The position numbers and the translations under genes were made by a program. The notes beneath the pieces are model-generated. The model saw only the letters and a list, made by a program, of their open reading frames with translations, had not been told where the DNA came from and ran no database searches. From Lasiosphaeria ovina (lineage: Eukaryota; Ascomycota; Sordariomycetes; Sordariales; Lasiosphaeriaceae), in assembly GCA_033439765.1 (NCBI GenBank), contig JAULSN010000005.1, positions 434,001 through 498,000 of the forward strand: 64,000 nucleotides of DNA. The letters run 5' to 3'. The first letter of the stretch is position 1. Each line of letters opens with the position of its first letter. Positions 22,891-34,500 of the stretch are shown in pieces.

Positions 22891-23978
22891 TTTGTTCTCT
22901 GTGGTATGTGTTCAAGTGTGGTTTGGCCTGATGGATTTTGGATTCTGGATTTTGGTGATATATTGCTACCCTTTATAGCAATGCAAACAGTGATGGCGGG
23001 GCTTGATGGTCGCCGGTGGAGGTGCGTAGATGGCACCGGCAGTGCGGCGCCGGTTGTAGATTACTTTGGATACCGGCCAGCGAGAAGGTATAGGTAACGA
23101 GAAACTTGTGGCTGCGGTCGTATTTCGTTTTGCCTTAGACGCCTTTCTGCTCCGTGTCCGTGTTGAAGACGCAATTATACGAATATCTTGGCGGGGGTGG
23201 AGGCGAGCAAGTGAGTCAAGTTAGTTGAATCAGAAGAGGCTCGGAGTCACCGGACCGTGCGATGCAGTGCAGATCTGTCAGCCAACCAGGGGCAGCGCTG
23301 TCTCATGTACTGAGAACGAAAGGCGGAATTTTGCAAGAATGTCGACGCTGGAGTGAGACAGGATGCAGTTGCCAGCTTGGCGCTTGTTGTGCGGCCAGAC
23401 AAAGACACAGCATGCCGTGCTGATCTTTGGCCTCGTCGGTTGGTGCCGATCCGCCCCGGGCCTGACAGTCGTTCGAAAGATGGGGTAAGGTCGGCGGTGT
23501 CGGGTGTGCTGGCGGGGTTGTCTTGTGCGGTTGTTCGGGTCCTCGCGGGGGATATCTGAGTGCTGGGGCTCCATTTCAGGCTGACTCCTGGGCGGGTACA
23601 GGGCTTCAAGATAGGGGGTCAAGCTCGGAATTACAGGGCAGTAGGTTGATGACTGCTGTAGTTGGCACTTACACGCTGCAGCTATGCGTAATTTTCCCAA
23701 CCCTCCATCCACATCACCAAACACGACACAGCGTCTGTCTTGGACGCCACCCTGCAAAGAACGATCGCTCGAGCACAGGTACGGTAGGCAAATGCGGTGT
23801 CTTACTTAACTGCAAAACAACAGTCCCCGGCTGAGTCTGACATAACTTCATGATACTAGAACGGCGTTTCGTAGGTTCGAATACGAGAACCGATATCATT
23901 TTCTGCACTTGAAGGCGAACATGGACACCAGACCCCTAACCCCTATTTGAGCCTCGTGTCGGTCCCTACGTGTGATCG
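22891..23978. other. Gap upstream of the GNAT gene
   Basis: Promoter of the GNAT gene at the left; 3' flank of the next minus-strand gene at the right. No coding signal in about 1.1 kb. Confidence 0.5.
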
Positions 23979-25907
23979 CTACCCAAACACCGAGTCTCCC
24001 ATTTCTGAGGGCTCATACGACGCAAGCCCGGTGCCTGGCTCGTCGTCTGCCTCGGCCTCGGTCTCCCAGTCGGAGTCGGGCTTCCACTTGAGGTGATCCT
24101 CGGCAGACTGCTGCTCGTCCTCGGCCGGCTCTGGAAACGCGCCCGGCGCCGACAGACGCACCATGCCGTTGTTAGAATCCGCTCCTCGCCGGCTGACTAG
24201 TGATGGCAGCGCAGTCACAGGCGACGGTCCCGAACGCACAGCGACTGGCGCCCCCTTGTCGCTGTCGTCGTTGTCATCATTGTGCTTGTCGTCGCCGTCG
24301 TCGTCAGGCAGCGGCGCCGCCAGCGCGCGGCCGAGGGGGTGTGCGAGGATGCGGCGGGCGTCGAGCACGGAGAAGGGGACGCCGGTGACGGGGTTGCGCA
24401 TGGTCACGCCGTCGTCGTCACTCTCACCATTCCCATTGTCGTCAGCGCTGCTCACCTCGGCATCAGCCTCGAGCTGCGCCACCAGTTCCGCCATGTCCCA
24501 TGCGAACCCGTCCTCCGACGCCAGGAACCGCTCGCGCGGGATCGAGGCCACGGGCGCCTCGCCGCGGAACGTGAGCGCGTTGGCGTACTGCCACCACTTC
24601 CGCGGCTGCTGTCGCCTCTTCCTTCTCTGCTGCTGTGCAGTGTAGTCTTCCTCCTCGTCGTCCTCCGCCTCATCCCAGTCCTCCCACTCGTCACCAGCAC
24701 CACCGTTCCCAGCATCCCCCACAGAGCCAACACCAGAAACAGAAGAGACCAGGGACGATGCCAGTGGAAACAACGTCTCGTGCTCAAAGTGCATGACGGC
24801 GTTCCCGCACGCGTCAGTCAGCGCGGCAGGCAGCGCCGCCGCCAGCAGCTCGGCGCGGTCCAGCACGCACTGCCGCAGCGACGAGACAGGCTCCTTCGGC
24901 GCGCCTTGTCGCGCCTGCGGAGATGATGCCCGCGCCCACGCCAGCGCCGCGTCCAGGTCCGCTATCAGCACCGCCTGCACCGCAGCGTCCCTTCCAATCT
25001 GCGCCTTACTGTCTTCGGCAAATGAAAATAGCGGTGATGACAGGGCGGCCACCTCGCGCGCCACGGCTCGCGCTGCCCTCAGCGCCTTGCTATCGCTGCT
25101 GCTGTCGTCGTCGTCGCCGCCGCCGTTGTTGTTATTGGTGGTGCCACTATTGCTACCGCCGCCTAGCCGCCCTGCTAGCAGCCCTTGTAGCGCGGCGATT
25201 GCTGCTTTGTCGTCTTCGCTGTCGTCTTCAGCCCCCTGGCCGCTGCCCTGTAGCACTTGCATCTCGGCCAGCAGCGACCGGGCGCGCGCCTGCAGCTCGC
25301 CGTGGCGCGCGGCGAACTCGCGCTCGACGCTGGCGCGGTAGTCTTCGCTGCCGATGCTGGATTCTTGCTGCTGCTGCGGCGGCTGGGACGGCGACCAGGG
25401 GATATCAGTGCCGGCGGTAGTGGAGGAGGCGGTCGGCGACCGCGCCCCGGCTGCTGATCCTAGTCCTGACCCTGCCGGTGAGCGCGGACCCTGCTGGTGG
25501 CCGGGCAGAGGCAGGGGCATGGGCACGGGGTAGCGGGCCGAGTTGCCCGTGGCGGTTGTGGCGGTCGTGGCCGTGCGCGTCGGGGTGAGGTGTCCGCCGC
25601 CGCTGCCAAGGCGGGTCGAGGCCGACGTGGAGGCTGTCGAGGCTGACAGCAGCGACGACGCCGCTGAGATGCGCCGGCTCTGGTGCGACGACGACGTGTG
25701 TCGCGTTGGTGGGTCGTGCTGCTGCAGAGAGAACGGCCGCGCCGAGGCCGGGTGCAGCGACGAGGGCGATGATAGTGACGCGGTTGACAGTGGCGCCGGC
25801 GAGCGCCAGCCGGGGTCGTCAAAGGGCGACGCCGGCGGCGGCAGGTTGACGCTGCTGCTCCGGGTGCTCCCGGTGGTACTGTTGCGCGCAGAGTACGGGG
25901 AGGCCAT
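23979..25907 (-). CDS. Uncharacterised disordered Ser/Asp/Glu-rich protein
   Basis: A single open frame of 642 residues; the start is in AAAATGGCC context. I do not recognise it. Residues 1 to about 190 are Ser/Thr/Pro/Gly-rich and probably disordered. A helical segment follows (REFAARHGELQARARSLLAEMQ region split by low-complexity). An Ala-rich helical region (about 275-370) has 'AAVQAVLIADLDAALAWARA'. A very acidic stretch with repeated tryptophans lies near 403-415 (EWEDWDEAEDDEEED), followed by a basic run, RRKRRQQPRKWW. The best candidate for a conserved motif is 'RNPVTGVPFSVLDARRILAH' near residue 510. Acidic tails follow to the stop. No signal peptide or membrane span is visible. A nuclear or cytoplasmic scaffold is only a guess. 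Confidence 0.7.
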   Translation of the reverse strand: MASPYSARNSTTGSTRSSSVNLPPPASPFDDPGWRSPAPLSTASLSSPSSLHPASARPFSLQQHDPPTRHTSSSHQSRRISAASSLLSASTASTSASTRLGSGGGHLTPTRTATTATTATGNSARYPVPMPLPLPGHQQGPRSPAGSGLGSAAGARSPTASSTTAGTDIPWSPSQPPQQQQESSIGSEDYRASVEREFAARHGELQARARSLLAEMQVLQGSGQGAEDDSEDDKAAIAALQGLLAGRLGGGSNSGTTNNNNGGGDDDDSSSDSKALRAARAVAREVAALSSPLFSFAEDSKAQIGRDAAVQAVLIADLDAALAWARASSPQARQGAPKEPVSSLRQCVLDRAELLAAALPAALTDACGNAVMHFEHETLFPLASSLVSSVSGVGSVGDAGNGGAGDEWEDWDEAEDDEEEDYTAQQQRRKRRQQPRKWWQYANALTFRGEAPVASIPRERFLASEDGFAWDMAELVAQLEADAEVSSADDNGNGESDDDGVTMRNPVTGVPFSVLDARRILAHPLGRALAAPLPDDDGDDKHNDDNDDSDKGAPVAVRSGPSPVTALPSLVSRRGADSNNGMVRLSAPGAFPEPAEDEQQSAEDHLKWKPDSDWETEAEADDEPGTGLASYEPSEMGDSVFG

Positions 25908-26923
25908 TTTGGTCTTTTGGTCCCTTTTTGATTTCTTATTGAAGCGTCCTGCAAGGAGTTGTTAATGTCGCTCCCGTCATGCCAAATGCCCACACACTCC
26001 CAAGTCAGGGGTGTGACACCAGCTCAAAGTCACAACTCACAAGATCTGATGTGAATCAATCCCCAGCTCAGCTCACCCTGCAGCCTTGCGATGCGATGCG
26101 TTATCTAGTGTGTCGGTTCCGGAGCACGACAAAAAGTGGCATGTAAGCTCGGCAAAAGTCAATGAGCATCACCTCAACGCCGCAGGGTGTGAGAGGATTG
26201 CTACTGGCTTTTCAACACGGAGAGCCATAGATGGTGATGAAAGCCAGAGAGAGAAGGCTGGCATCCCCATGTTGTTGAAGCTGAAGCGGAAGCTGAAGCT
26301 GCAGCTGCAGCTGCAGCGGCGGGGGTCGGGTCGGCATAGTTGGCCGCCACCAAAGTAGGCAAGGCAGGCTCTGAGAGGAGAGCCTCGCGCAGAAAATATG
26401 CCCAACTCCTCGCTGCGATAACTCACTAGCGAGTGGGCTGAGCATTGGGTCATCTCTTGACTTGCAGTCCAACTCAGCTTTTTTCTTTCGGCCATCGAAG
26501 ATTGCGCCATATCAGCTTTGACTCTTTACTTGTTTTGTTTATCCTTCTTTTTCTGCTTTCAGTTTCTTGCTCGGACCGCTCTGCGAGCCCATCCATCGAG
26601 TGATGTCAAGGGGAAAACCCGCCTGCAGCCACTGCACTGTCCCCCTCCACACGAGTCCTTTTGTCGCCCCTTGTTCCACGGCAGTTGATTCTCACCGCTG
26701 CATCTCGTGAAGCGTTGCACGGCAGGTGCAGACACGGACGATATCTCGAGTTGCGAGTTGTCACTTTTTCGCTAGCATCACCTTTCTTCTTTCGACTTTG
26801 TCCATCATCGTGATCAGTCAATTCTCATATACCATTTTCGATATATCAACAAGAGCTTTCTAGCAATACACGAGAATATACGGATAACCTGACTCCTCCC
26901 AGTCTTTTTTTTTACCTTTTGTC
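25908..26923. other. Gap between the disordered-protein promoter and O-methyltransferase stop
   Basis: About 1 kb. It holds the upstream region of the 642-residue gene and, at the right, AT-rich 3' sequence of the O-methyltransferase. A GAAGCTGAAGCTG/CAGCTGCAG tract lies at 26276-26315. No gene is supported. Confidence 0.5.
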
Positions 26924-28181
26924 TCACGCGAGCTCGGCCTCGATGAGACCCTCCTCGGCGGGGCCGTGGGTGTGGAACTTGATGGCCTTGAGCCCGGCGG
27001 CGGCCAGCAGGGCGCGCCACTCGTCCTCGGTGCGCTCGCGGCCGTTGAGCAGCGCCATCATGTTGACGTCGAGCAGCGCCGGGTACAGGGGCACGTCGCG
27101 CGGGACGAGCACCCACTCGAAGATGAGCAGCTTGGAGTAGCCGGGCGCCATGGCGGCGGCGATGCGCTTCATGATGTCGACGCAGCGGTCGTTGGGCCAG
27201 TCGTGGAAGATGTTGCGCATGTAGTAGGCGCGCGCGCCCTTGAAGGGCTGCTCGTCGAACATGTCGTGCGGCTGGCGCACCACCTTGGCGTCGAGCTGCT
27301 TGATGTTGGCAATCACGGGCGGCAGGTCCTGCAGCACCAGCTTGCCGGGCGCGTCGGGGAAGGCGCGGCCAAACGCCTGCACGTCGTGGCCCTCGCCGCC
27401 GGCAATGTCGATCAGCAGCACGGCGTCCGGGTCGTCGGCCCGGGCGCCGTCGAGCACGATGCTCTGGGCGTCGAACTTGCGGAACCAGTCCTCGCGCGTC
27501 TCGAGCGAGCCGGCCATGAAGGCGTTGAAGTTGGTCATCATGGCCGGGTGCTTCATCAGGTACGGGAACATGAGGTCGTCGGTGGCGTTGCTGTCCTGGA
27601 ACGGGCCCGGCGGGCCGTCGACGTGCTGGAATCCCGTCTTCTCGAGGAAGCGCGGCATGTTGGCCAGCGACCGCGTCGCCAGGTCGAACATGAACTGGTA
27701 GCCGCCGATGAGGGGTGGCGCCGTTAGCAGCTGCGAGATTGGCGCCGACTCGTACGTCGACACGCCGACCTCGCGGAAGATGCCCAGCGCCGTCAGCGGC
27801 CGCATCATGCGGACGATGAGCGTCTCCGACGCCCCCGTGCTCTCGGCCAGCTGCTTGGCCGTCTTGGCCTTGCCAGCCGCCACGAGGTCCGTCAGGACGC
27901 CGCTGCGGATCATCACCATCAGAGCGGCGGGCGCGTGGGGCTGTAAGAGTCGTGTTAGACATGTCTCCCGGATTAGACGGCTCAGGGGGCTAACTTGCAG
28001 ACATGATCATCCTCCAGATGGTGTCCATGGGCGTCTCGACCTTGCCCATGGCGCCCTGGATGACGTTGAAGAGCTCCTTGCGCGAGCGCTCGTCATTGGC
28101 CACTTCCTTGTAGATGGCGTCGATCTCTTGGGCAAGAGAAGCGATGCGGGCCTCCGCAGTAGGAGCTGGAACACTACCCAT
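26924..28181 (-). CDS. SAM-dependent O-methyltransferase (fungal secondary-metabolite type)
   Basis: Two exons, complement(join(26924..27940,27999..28181)), 399 residues, normal for the family. The intron begins GCAAGT, not GT. Only this GC donor keeps the frame across into PHAPAALMVMI; no nearby GT does. Residues of about 90-140 form the winged-helix dimerisation domain ('TAKQLAESTGASETLIVRMM'). The SAM-binding motif I is 'LLIDIAGGEGHDVQAFG' (Asp239), followed by LQDLPPVI. The catalytic base is His307 in YYMRNIFHDWPND, and the acidic partner region is 'RERTEDEWRALLAAAGL'. Relatives methylate phenolic hydroxyls of polyketides and similar metabolites. No polyketide synthase, NRPS or P450 lies nearby, so the substrate is unknown and the gene looks like a stand-alone enzyme. 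Confidence 0.93.
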
Positions 28182-28287
28182 CTTGGCGGTTTTCAGGTGG
28201 TAACGAACTGGGGGGGAGGGGGTAAGCGGTTCCAACCGGCGCGGCGGGTAAGCACTCTGTTCTGTGTAAGCGGCGGGAGACTAGGGT

Positions 28288-28320
<33 letters not shown>
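28288..28320. repeat. (TGA)11 trinucleotide array
   Basis: Eleven perfect units about 107 bp upstream of the O-methyltransferase start, likely in its leader (as TCA on the transcript) or core promoter. Confidence 0.93.
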
Positions 28321-29818
28321 CAGTCTCGGGAGTTGTGAATGGGCCTAGCCTTGCTGGAGACCAAGAGTTGAGAGGATTTCTGTTGCGGCGCAGAGCACGA
28401 GCTTATAACCAAGTTACCGCTACTGAAGCAGCAAGCCCAGACAACGACGCCCGAAGACAAAAACACAAATGTTGCGAGAAAATACGACCAAACCGGCCAT
28501 GACAGCGAGTGGCATGTCCGCCGGTCGGCGCACCTTCTCTGGTTTGTCCTACGCCATAATCTCTATTGCGCCGCATGTTCCGTGTTTTGACAAATAACCA
28601 CCTACCCGATCGAGACGGCACCGGTTGGTGACCGCAGCCAACAAGCCCGATCTGAACATGCATTATGTGTGCATTATCAACAGTGTCTGCCCATCGAACC
28701 ACGGCCGGAGCTACTGATAGCTGCCTCGCCACATGCAGGTCCAGGGCGTCTCGGCTGTTTATTCGTCATTAACGACCGGTCGTAGGATTCGTGTGTGGCG
28801 CATTTGCCCCGGATATATAACGGCGGCAGCCCGGCAAATGTATTGGCGGGTGCTGCCTTGGCTGCGGTGCCGCGAGCCTACATGCGGTACTCTATAACGC
28901 CCCCCATATCTCGGACCCGAGGCTGGACCGGATTCCGGCGTGTGCTGCTGCAGTTGCCGTATGCAGTTGCAGGTTGCAGTTGTAGGTTGCAGTAAGCACA
29001 GTACCTACCCTCCCCCCTACACAACAGCCCCAGCGTGCTGTCCTTTCGTACTGTACAGTACATACATACATACCGGCCGGGAGCCTCGTAAACAGCCGCC
29101 CCCATCAAAAGGCAGCCAATGTTAGTTCGTCCACCCAGTCAGCAGTCAGCCCATCAACCAACCCCCTGGCACCCGGCCACCCGGCCACCCTCACTCGGTG
29201 CTTTTGATTCAGCAGATAGGTAATACCCCCCAAAAAACGCCCCAAAGGAACGCCGTTGTATATTTATTTATATCACCTGCCCACACACCCGTCCATCCGA
29301 GGATCTCACTCATACACATCTGGGCCCTGAAACCCGCCGAGCCGCAACCAGCACACGTCCCTGGCACAGCAGCCTCTTGCCAAAGTGCACACTGCCTGGA
29401 TTTTATATGGCGAGATACATTATCGTTGCGTATTTGTCGTTTCGTGCCGAGCAAAGGAGCGAGGATGATTCGAAGGAGAAGACGGTAGTATATTGGCCGG
29501 GGGAGGGACACGGTGAGATTAGGTAAACTAATCGGACGGATCATCCGGCGGCGTCGGTCGGTCGATCGACCTGCCCAAGAAGGCAGCGAGGTAGCGAGGA
29601 GAGACAGAGAGGCAGAGAGGCAGGCGGAGAGGCAAAAGGCAGAGGGGAGCAGAAGCATATATTCCCCGGCCCACGCCGCCAGCTTAGTTGATCCCGTTCT
29701 GGGATCGGATCCGCGGGCTGCAAACCGCATTCACTCACCCCAGGCCCCTTCACTGTGAAGTCTTGTCTGTGATCTCGCCAAACTCTGAGCGTGTACATAC
29801 ATCTCTGCCTCCCTGCCC

Positions 29819-29849
29819 AAACAAACAAACAAACAAACAAACAAACAAC
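29819..29849 (+). repeat. (CAAA)n leader directly before the receptor start codon
   Basis: Seven CAAA-type units end in CAACATGG, so the repeat forms the last 30 nt of the leader. Unstructured CAA-rich leaders generally favour scanning and initiation; the effect here is inference. Confidence 0.85.
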
Positions 29850-31203
29850 ATGGCGTCTCAAGGCCCTCTCCCCCCGTATGTTGACCACGGCCCCGGCCTC
29901 CTCGCCGTGACCTGGGTCGAAGCCAGTCTCGGGCTCCTCCTGCTCGGCGCCCGCATGTACACCCGAGCGATGATCGTGAGAAAGGTGGGATGGGATGACT
30001 GGACCATGATCTTTGCCGCCGTAAGTTTCCAGTCTGCCTCTGCAAACAAACCGCCATTCCCTAACCAGAGCCATCGCACGCGTACAGGTCCTGGCCATCA
30101 TCACATCGGTCGTCGTGACCATGGAGGTGCACTACGGCGTGGGCAAGCACGCGGCGTACATCGCGCCGCCGGACCTGATCAAGGCGGTCGAGTGGATCTG
30201 GATCTCGGCGCCCTTCTCGACCATGAGCGCGTGCTTCGGCAAGATCTCCATCGCGCTGCTCATCATGCGCATGATCAACCGCAACCGCGCCTTCTCGGCC
30301 TTCCTGTGGACGCTCATCGTGCTGCTCTTCCTCATCAACCTGTTCCTGACCGTCATCACCTTCGCCCAGTGCACGCCCGTCACCTGGCTGTGGGACCAGC
30401 TGAACCCCTTCGCCGGCTACCAGGGCTCGTGCTGGGACCCGAATATCCAGAAGAACTATGGGTATTTCCAGGGCGGTACGTGGTTTTTCAGGTTCCCTCC
30501 CCTTCCACCCTGACGCCCAATTCTAACCCCTGTCTTGTGGGATCTAGCATTCTCGGCCTTCTCCGACCTGGTCCTCGCGCTGTTCCCGATCCTCGTGATC
30601 AAGGACCTCAAGATCGACGCCAAGCTCAAGGTCGGGCTGTGCACGGTGATGGGGCTGGGCATCATCGCGACAGTCGCAGCAATCGTCAAGACGGTCGAGC
30701 TCAAGAACCTGTCGACGCCCGACTTCACGTACAACGCCATCGTGCTCGTGTACTGGTACATTACGGAGAACTGGGTCATCATTATTGCTGCGTGCATCCC
30801 GACGCTGGGCCCGCTGTACTTCATCGTGACGGGCCAGCGCACGGCCGAGAGTTTCGCGGCGTCGGGCGGGCGGCCGGGCGGTGTTGGTGGTATTGGTGGC
30901 GGCGGCTCGAGCAAGCGCTCGTGGAAGCTGCGGTCGCCGCTTGTCCGGACTACCGACGGCACCAGCAGCAGTGGGGGGAGCAGCAAGTACTCGCGCATGG
31001 AGAAGGGCTTGATCAGCACGCAGAACTCGCAGACCAGCGCCAGCTACCCGGAGCCGCCGTATCCGGCGCACCGGGGCGTGGCCGTCGGCGCCGCGGCGGG
31101 CCGGGGGAGCGAGTCGGACTTCATGCCGGTGGGCAACCACGGGTGGCCGGCGACAAACATCATGAAGACGACCCACGTGTCGGTTCAGGGGCGGGCGATC
31201 TGA
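29850..31203 (+). CDS. Pth11-like seven-transmembrane protein (fungal rhodopsin-like family)
   Basis: Three exons, join(29850..30020,30088..30475,30548..31203), 404 residues. Seven hydrophobic segments are visible: VTWVEASLGLLLLGARMYTR; 'MIFAAVLAIITSVVVTMEV'; 'STMSACFGKISIALLIMRMI'; 'FLWTLIVLLFLINLFLTVIT'; 'FSDLVLALFPILVIKDL'; VGLCTVMGLGIIATVAAIVK; and WVIIIAACIPTLGPLYFIVT. The loop cysteines in QCTPVTWLWD and GSCWD and the motif GAFSAFSDLVLALFPI are hallmarks of the fungal integral-membrane family related to Magnaporthe Pth11. CFEM cysteines are absent. The Gly/Ser-rich cytoplasmic tail of about 130 residues has many possible phosphosites. The family is linked to sensing host or surface cues; the ligand is unknown. 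Confidence 0.9.
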
Positions 31204-31517
31204 GGGCCCGAGCAGGTGGGTAGGTATCTGTATGCTAAGATGGTCGCTGTGTTAACCTGGGAGGACGAGCGATGTATTTTTAACCGTCTCTATTAACCAG
31301 TTGTGTCACCAGTTGGTGGCTGTCGGGCCCCCTTTTCGCTGGCCGAGGTGTCCGAAAGGTCCTCACACATTCATTAGTCGTGCAGAATTGTAGCCATCTC
31401 CTGCTCATTTCCATAGCTACCTAAACAGTAAAAATAATTCCAGTTCAAAAAAATGCGAATGCAAAATTGTGGTATCTCAAGCCAAAACTATTAGGATCAA
31501 GCAACTAAACCCAATAA
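31204..31517. other. Gap between convergent receptor and PARP-like genes
   Basis: 314 bp of shared 3' flank, AT-rich at the right end. No gene is seen. Confidence 0.65.
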
Positions 31518-34500
31518 CTACACGGAATCCTTCCCCTTGAACACGGTCCCCGAGCGCATCGCCGCATACGTGGTCCGCAGCGCGTCGCCGACGACGCGCA
31601 TCTGCGGCGGCACGAAGCCCTCGGGACACAGCAGGACGTAGCGCACGGCGACGCGGCTGGCGTCGCCGACGACGTGGGTGCCCTGCTGCGAGTGCTGCGT
31701 GAGCTCGCAGGCGAGCAGCACGGTGCGGTTTTGGAACGCGCTGTTGCGCCACGTCGTGCCCGTCGATCCGCAGTAGGGGAGCGCGGCTTCCGGCTCGTCG
31801 ACCAGGCAGATGCCAGCGGCGTCGTCTGGTTTGGCGTTTGCGGCGTACTCGGTCCGGCTCACGTTGCGGAGGCCCTGGGTGAGGATGCGCCACATGCGCT
31901 GCACCGTCGTGCCGTGGAAGGTCACGCCGCCGGCGTTCCCGCCCGCCAGCGCGGCAGTCTTGGAGAAAGCCTGCTCGCGGTCGGAGTCCGAGTTGAGCAG
32001 CATGAACTGGACGACCTTCGGCATCGCCGGGATGCGCCGGCGCGCCGGCGCCGGCACCAAACATGCGCGGAAGCGAGCGCACATGTACGACAAAAGCAGT
32101 CCGCGGTCGGCCGAAAGCGGTTCGCCGCCGCCGCCGCCGCCGCGGATTTGCGAGAGCAGCTCGGGGAAGGACGCGTTGGCAGGCAGGGGCGGGAACGAGT
32201 CGATGACTTCGCGGAGCCGGGCTTTCGGGATCGGGCAGTTGGGCAAGAGGTCCAGAGCCGAGGTGTCGCCGGCAGCAGAATAGACGCACGCAAGGAGGAA
32301 GTCCAGCACCGGCGGGTCGCCGACAAGACTCCCGAGCTGCACCTCGAGGGGGGCCTGCTGGAACACTTCGCCGCAGCCGCCCAAGCACGTCGTTGGCTTC
32401 CACAGCCGGCAGCCCATGGTCCGGCAGCACACCAGACAGCCGGCGGCGGGGGCTCGGAGAACTGACGACACGATGTCGTGGATGAACTGCAAATCGCGTT
32501 TGCCTTGAGAAAGGTGGGTGCAAAGCACGCGGCTGAGGAGGTAGACAAACACGGTCGGTTTAGTCCAGCACACCACGCCGTCAGGCAGTTCTCCGTTGAC
32601 AGACCACAGGCCGTGGCTCCGGTTGCCGGCATCATCGTTAGGGTGGACGTGTATACAGAAAGCCGGTCGTTGCTTCAGGTACGAGATCCTCACCAGAAGC
32701 AGACGAGACGTGTCGTTAATGCCCAGCGCCTGCCTGGTCTGCGCAGGGAGACGGCTTAATGCAAAAGACAGCTCCCATTGCTGCTCCCCGACGCTCTCTA
32801 TGGAGCCGCTCAGCCTGTCGGGTATGCCCAGGTCCGTCCTGGGCACTTCATCCTCGACGCCGAGTTTCTGCAAAAAGGCCGACGTCCTTGAACGGTCGTG
32901 GTTCACCAGCTGCGACCGCATTTTCTCCAAGTGTCGGGCTACAGCCATGAGCTTCGCATGGTCCGCCATCAGCAGTGTTTTTGCCATTTGCCGCCCATCG
33001 CCTTGGGGCACTGTACTGAGGCCCATGAGACCACCCACTGCCCACAATGCCTCACGGTCGCTGCTAGTCATAGTTCGCGATCGACCCCACGCCACCATGA
33101 GCGCCTCCGTCGCAGGCTGAGACCAACCCCCGGAGGCTCCCTGCTTGTGCCGAGCATGGAGGCTTTCAAAAGCCGCCCCGAGACTCGGAGTAGCTCGCTT
33201 GAGGGCGGAGAGCGACGTGCAGACCAGCCGGATGACACGGATTGACGGCTGGAGACACGACATGACAAAGCTGTCGACGGAGGACGACCGCTGGTCTTTC
33301 CGCTGGAAGCGGTCCAGCAGGGTGACGGTCTCTGGGACTTCCTGGAACCAGAGCCAGCGGAGGTTCCCCCCTCGCTTGTGGAGGTCCTCGAGCTGGCCCA
33401 GGGCGTCCCTATACTTCGACGCCAACAAGTCCCACCACCTGTACTTTTCCGGAGTAAACCCCAGCTCCGACAGGGAGAACTGCCCGCCTCTCGGGAAGAG
33501 AACCCTCAGGTCGTCAAGCCAGCGGAACCACTGGCTGACCGGGAGCTCCTCGGCCGACCACACCAGGAGGTCGTCGGCTCGCTGCAGCAGGAGGCAGAAG
33601 AGGAAGTCGTACCAGCAGTCGTCGACCTTGTGGCCCAGTATTACTCGGCGGGCGAAGAGACGGGCAATCTCCACGCAGCAGTGGTTGCTATCTGTGCCCA
33701 TGACGGGGGAGAGAGCCCGCACCAAGACCAAGTCCTCGACCAGGACGCGCTGCAGGCAGTCTTCGCTGACCTGGGCTTCGATGCCGTCCATGTTGCTGAT
33801 GGCCAGGGCGAGATGGGCCCGGTCCGAGTCGACGTCCCTGCCCCAGAACCTGATGTTCCTCTGGATCGTCGCCAGCATAGCCGCCGCATCCCCGTCTCCC
33901 CCAGCAAGTGCTGCCCTGAGATATGATTTTATCAGTGCCGTCGGGGCTTGCGGGGTCTGGAGCGAGTCGAATATGTCGTGGAGTGTCTCCTGCGGCGGGA
34001 GGCGCCTTAGAGTTGGGACTAAATCTGGCGGCAAGCTCGGCCATAGCCAAGTCGCCCACACGATGGCCTTGCCCAGAGCGTGAATGTTCATGGCCAAGTT
34101 CTCTGCCACGCCCGTCTCGAGCATGGTCCCGTATTCCGACTGTGCCGACAGCATGACCTCGACTACGTCGTTGCTAAGCTCGCCCGCGAGCATTCTCTGG
34201 AGGTCAAGGCTGGACCCTAGCACGGGTAGGACCTTTGTCAATGCGACCATCCGGTTATTGAAGCCTGTCAAGTTCGAGAGCCATTGCAGGATGGCATGGA
34301 TTCCGTCGTCGCTCCCCGTGTCAAGGATGGTGTCTGTGAGGGACAGAAGATTTTCATCAACAGGGTCACGGTTATCGACACAGAGGTAGATGAACAGATC
34401 TACGGCGTGGGTCCCGGAGATGCCCTGGGCCTTGTCCAGGAGACGCAAGAGGCGGTCTAGGACATCGGGATCATGGTCGAGGACACGGACGAACTCGAAG

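Larger units (their letters stand above)
28182..29849. promoter_or_regulatory. Divergent region between O-methyltransferase and Pth11-like receptor
   Basis: 1.67 kb between divergent starts; both promoters lie here. It includes an 11-unit TGA/GAT array (28288-28320), two 13-bp tandem units GCAGTTGYAGGTT (28963-28988) with partial copies around them, short CATA repeats near 29060, and a CAAA-rich leader abutting the receptor start. No gene is seen. Confidence 0.5.

Noticed and set aside
23870..23895. GGTTCGAATAC as a tRNA T-arm
   Set aside because: Last bases do not match the B-box and no cloverleaf can be folded around it.
26966..27727. 253-codon frame opposite the O-methyltransferase
   Set aside because: Explained by C/G third-position bias of the real gene on the other strand.
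23979..31203. Secondary-metabolite cluster around the O-methyltransferase
   Set aside because: No polyketide synthase, NRPS, terpene synthase, P450 or pathway regulator nearby; neighbours are unrelated.
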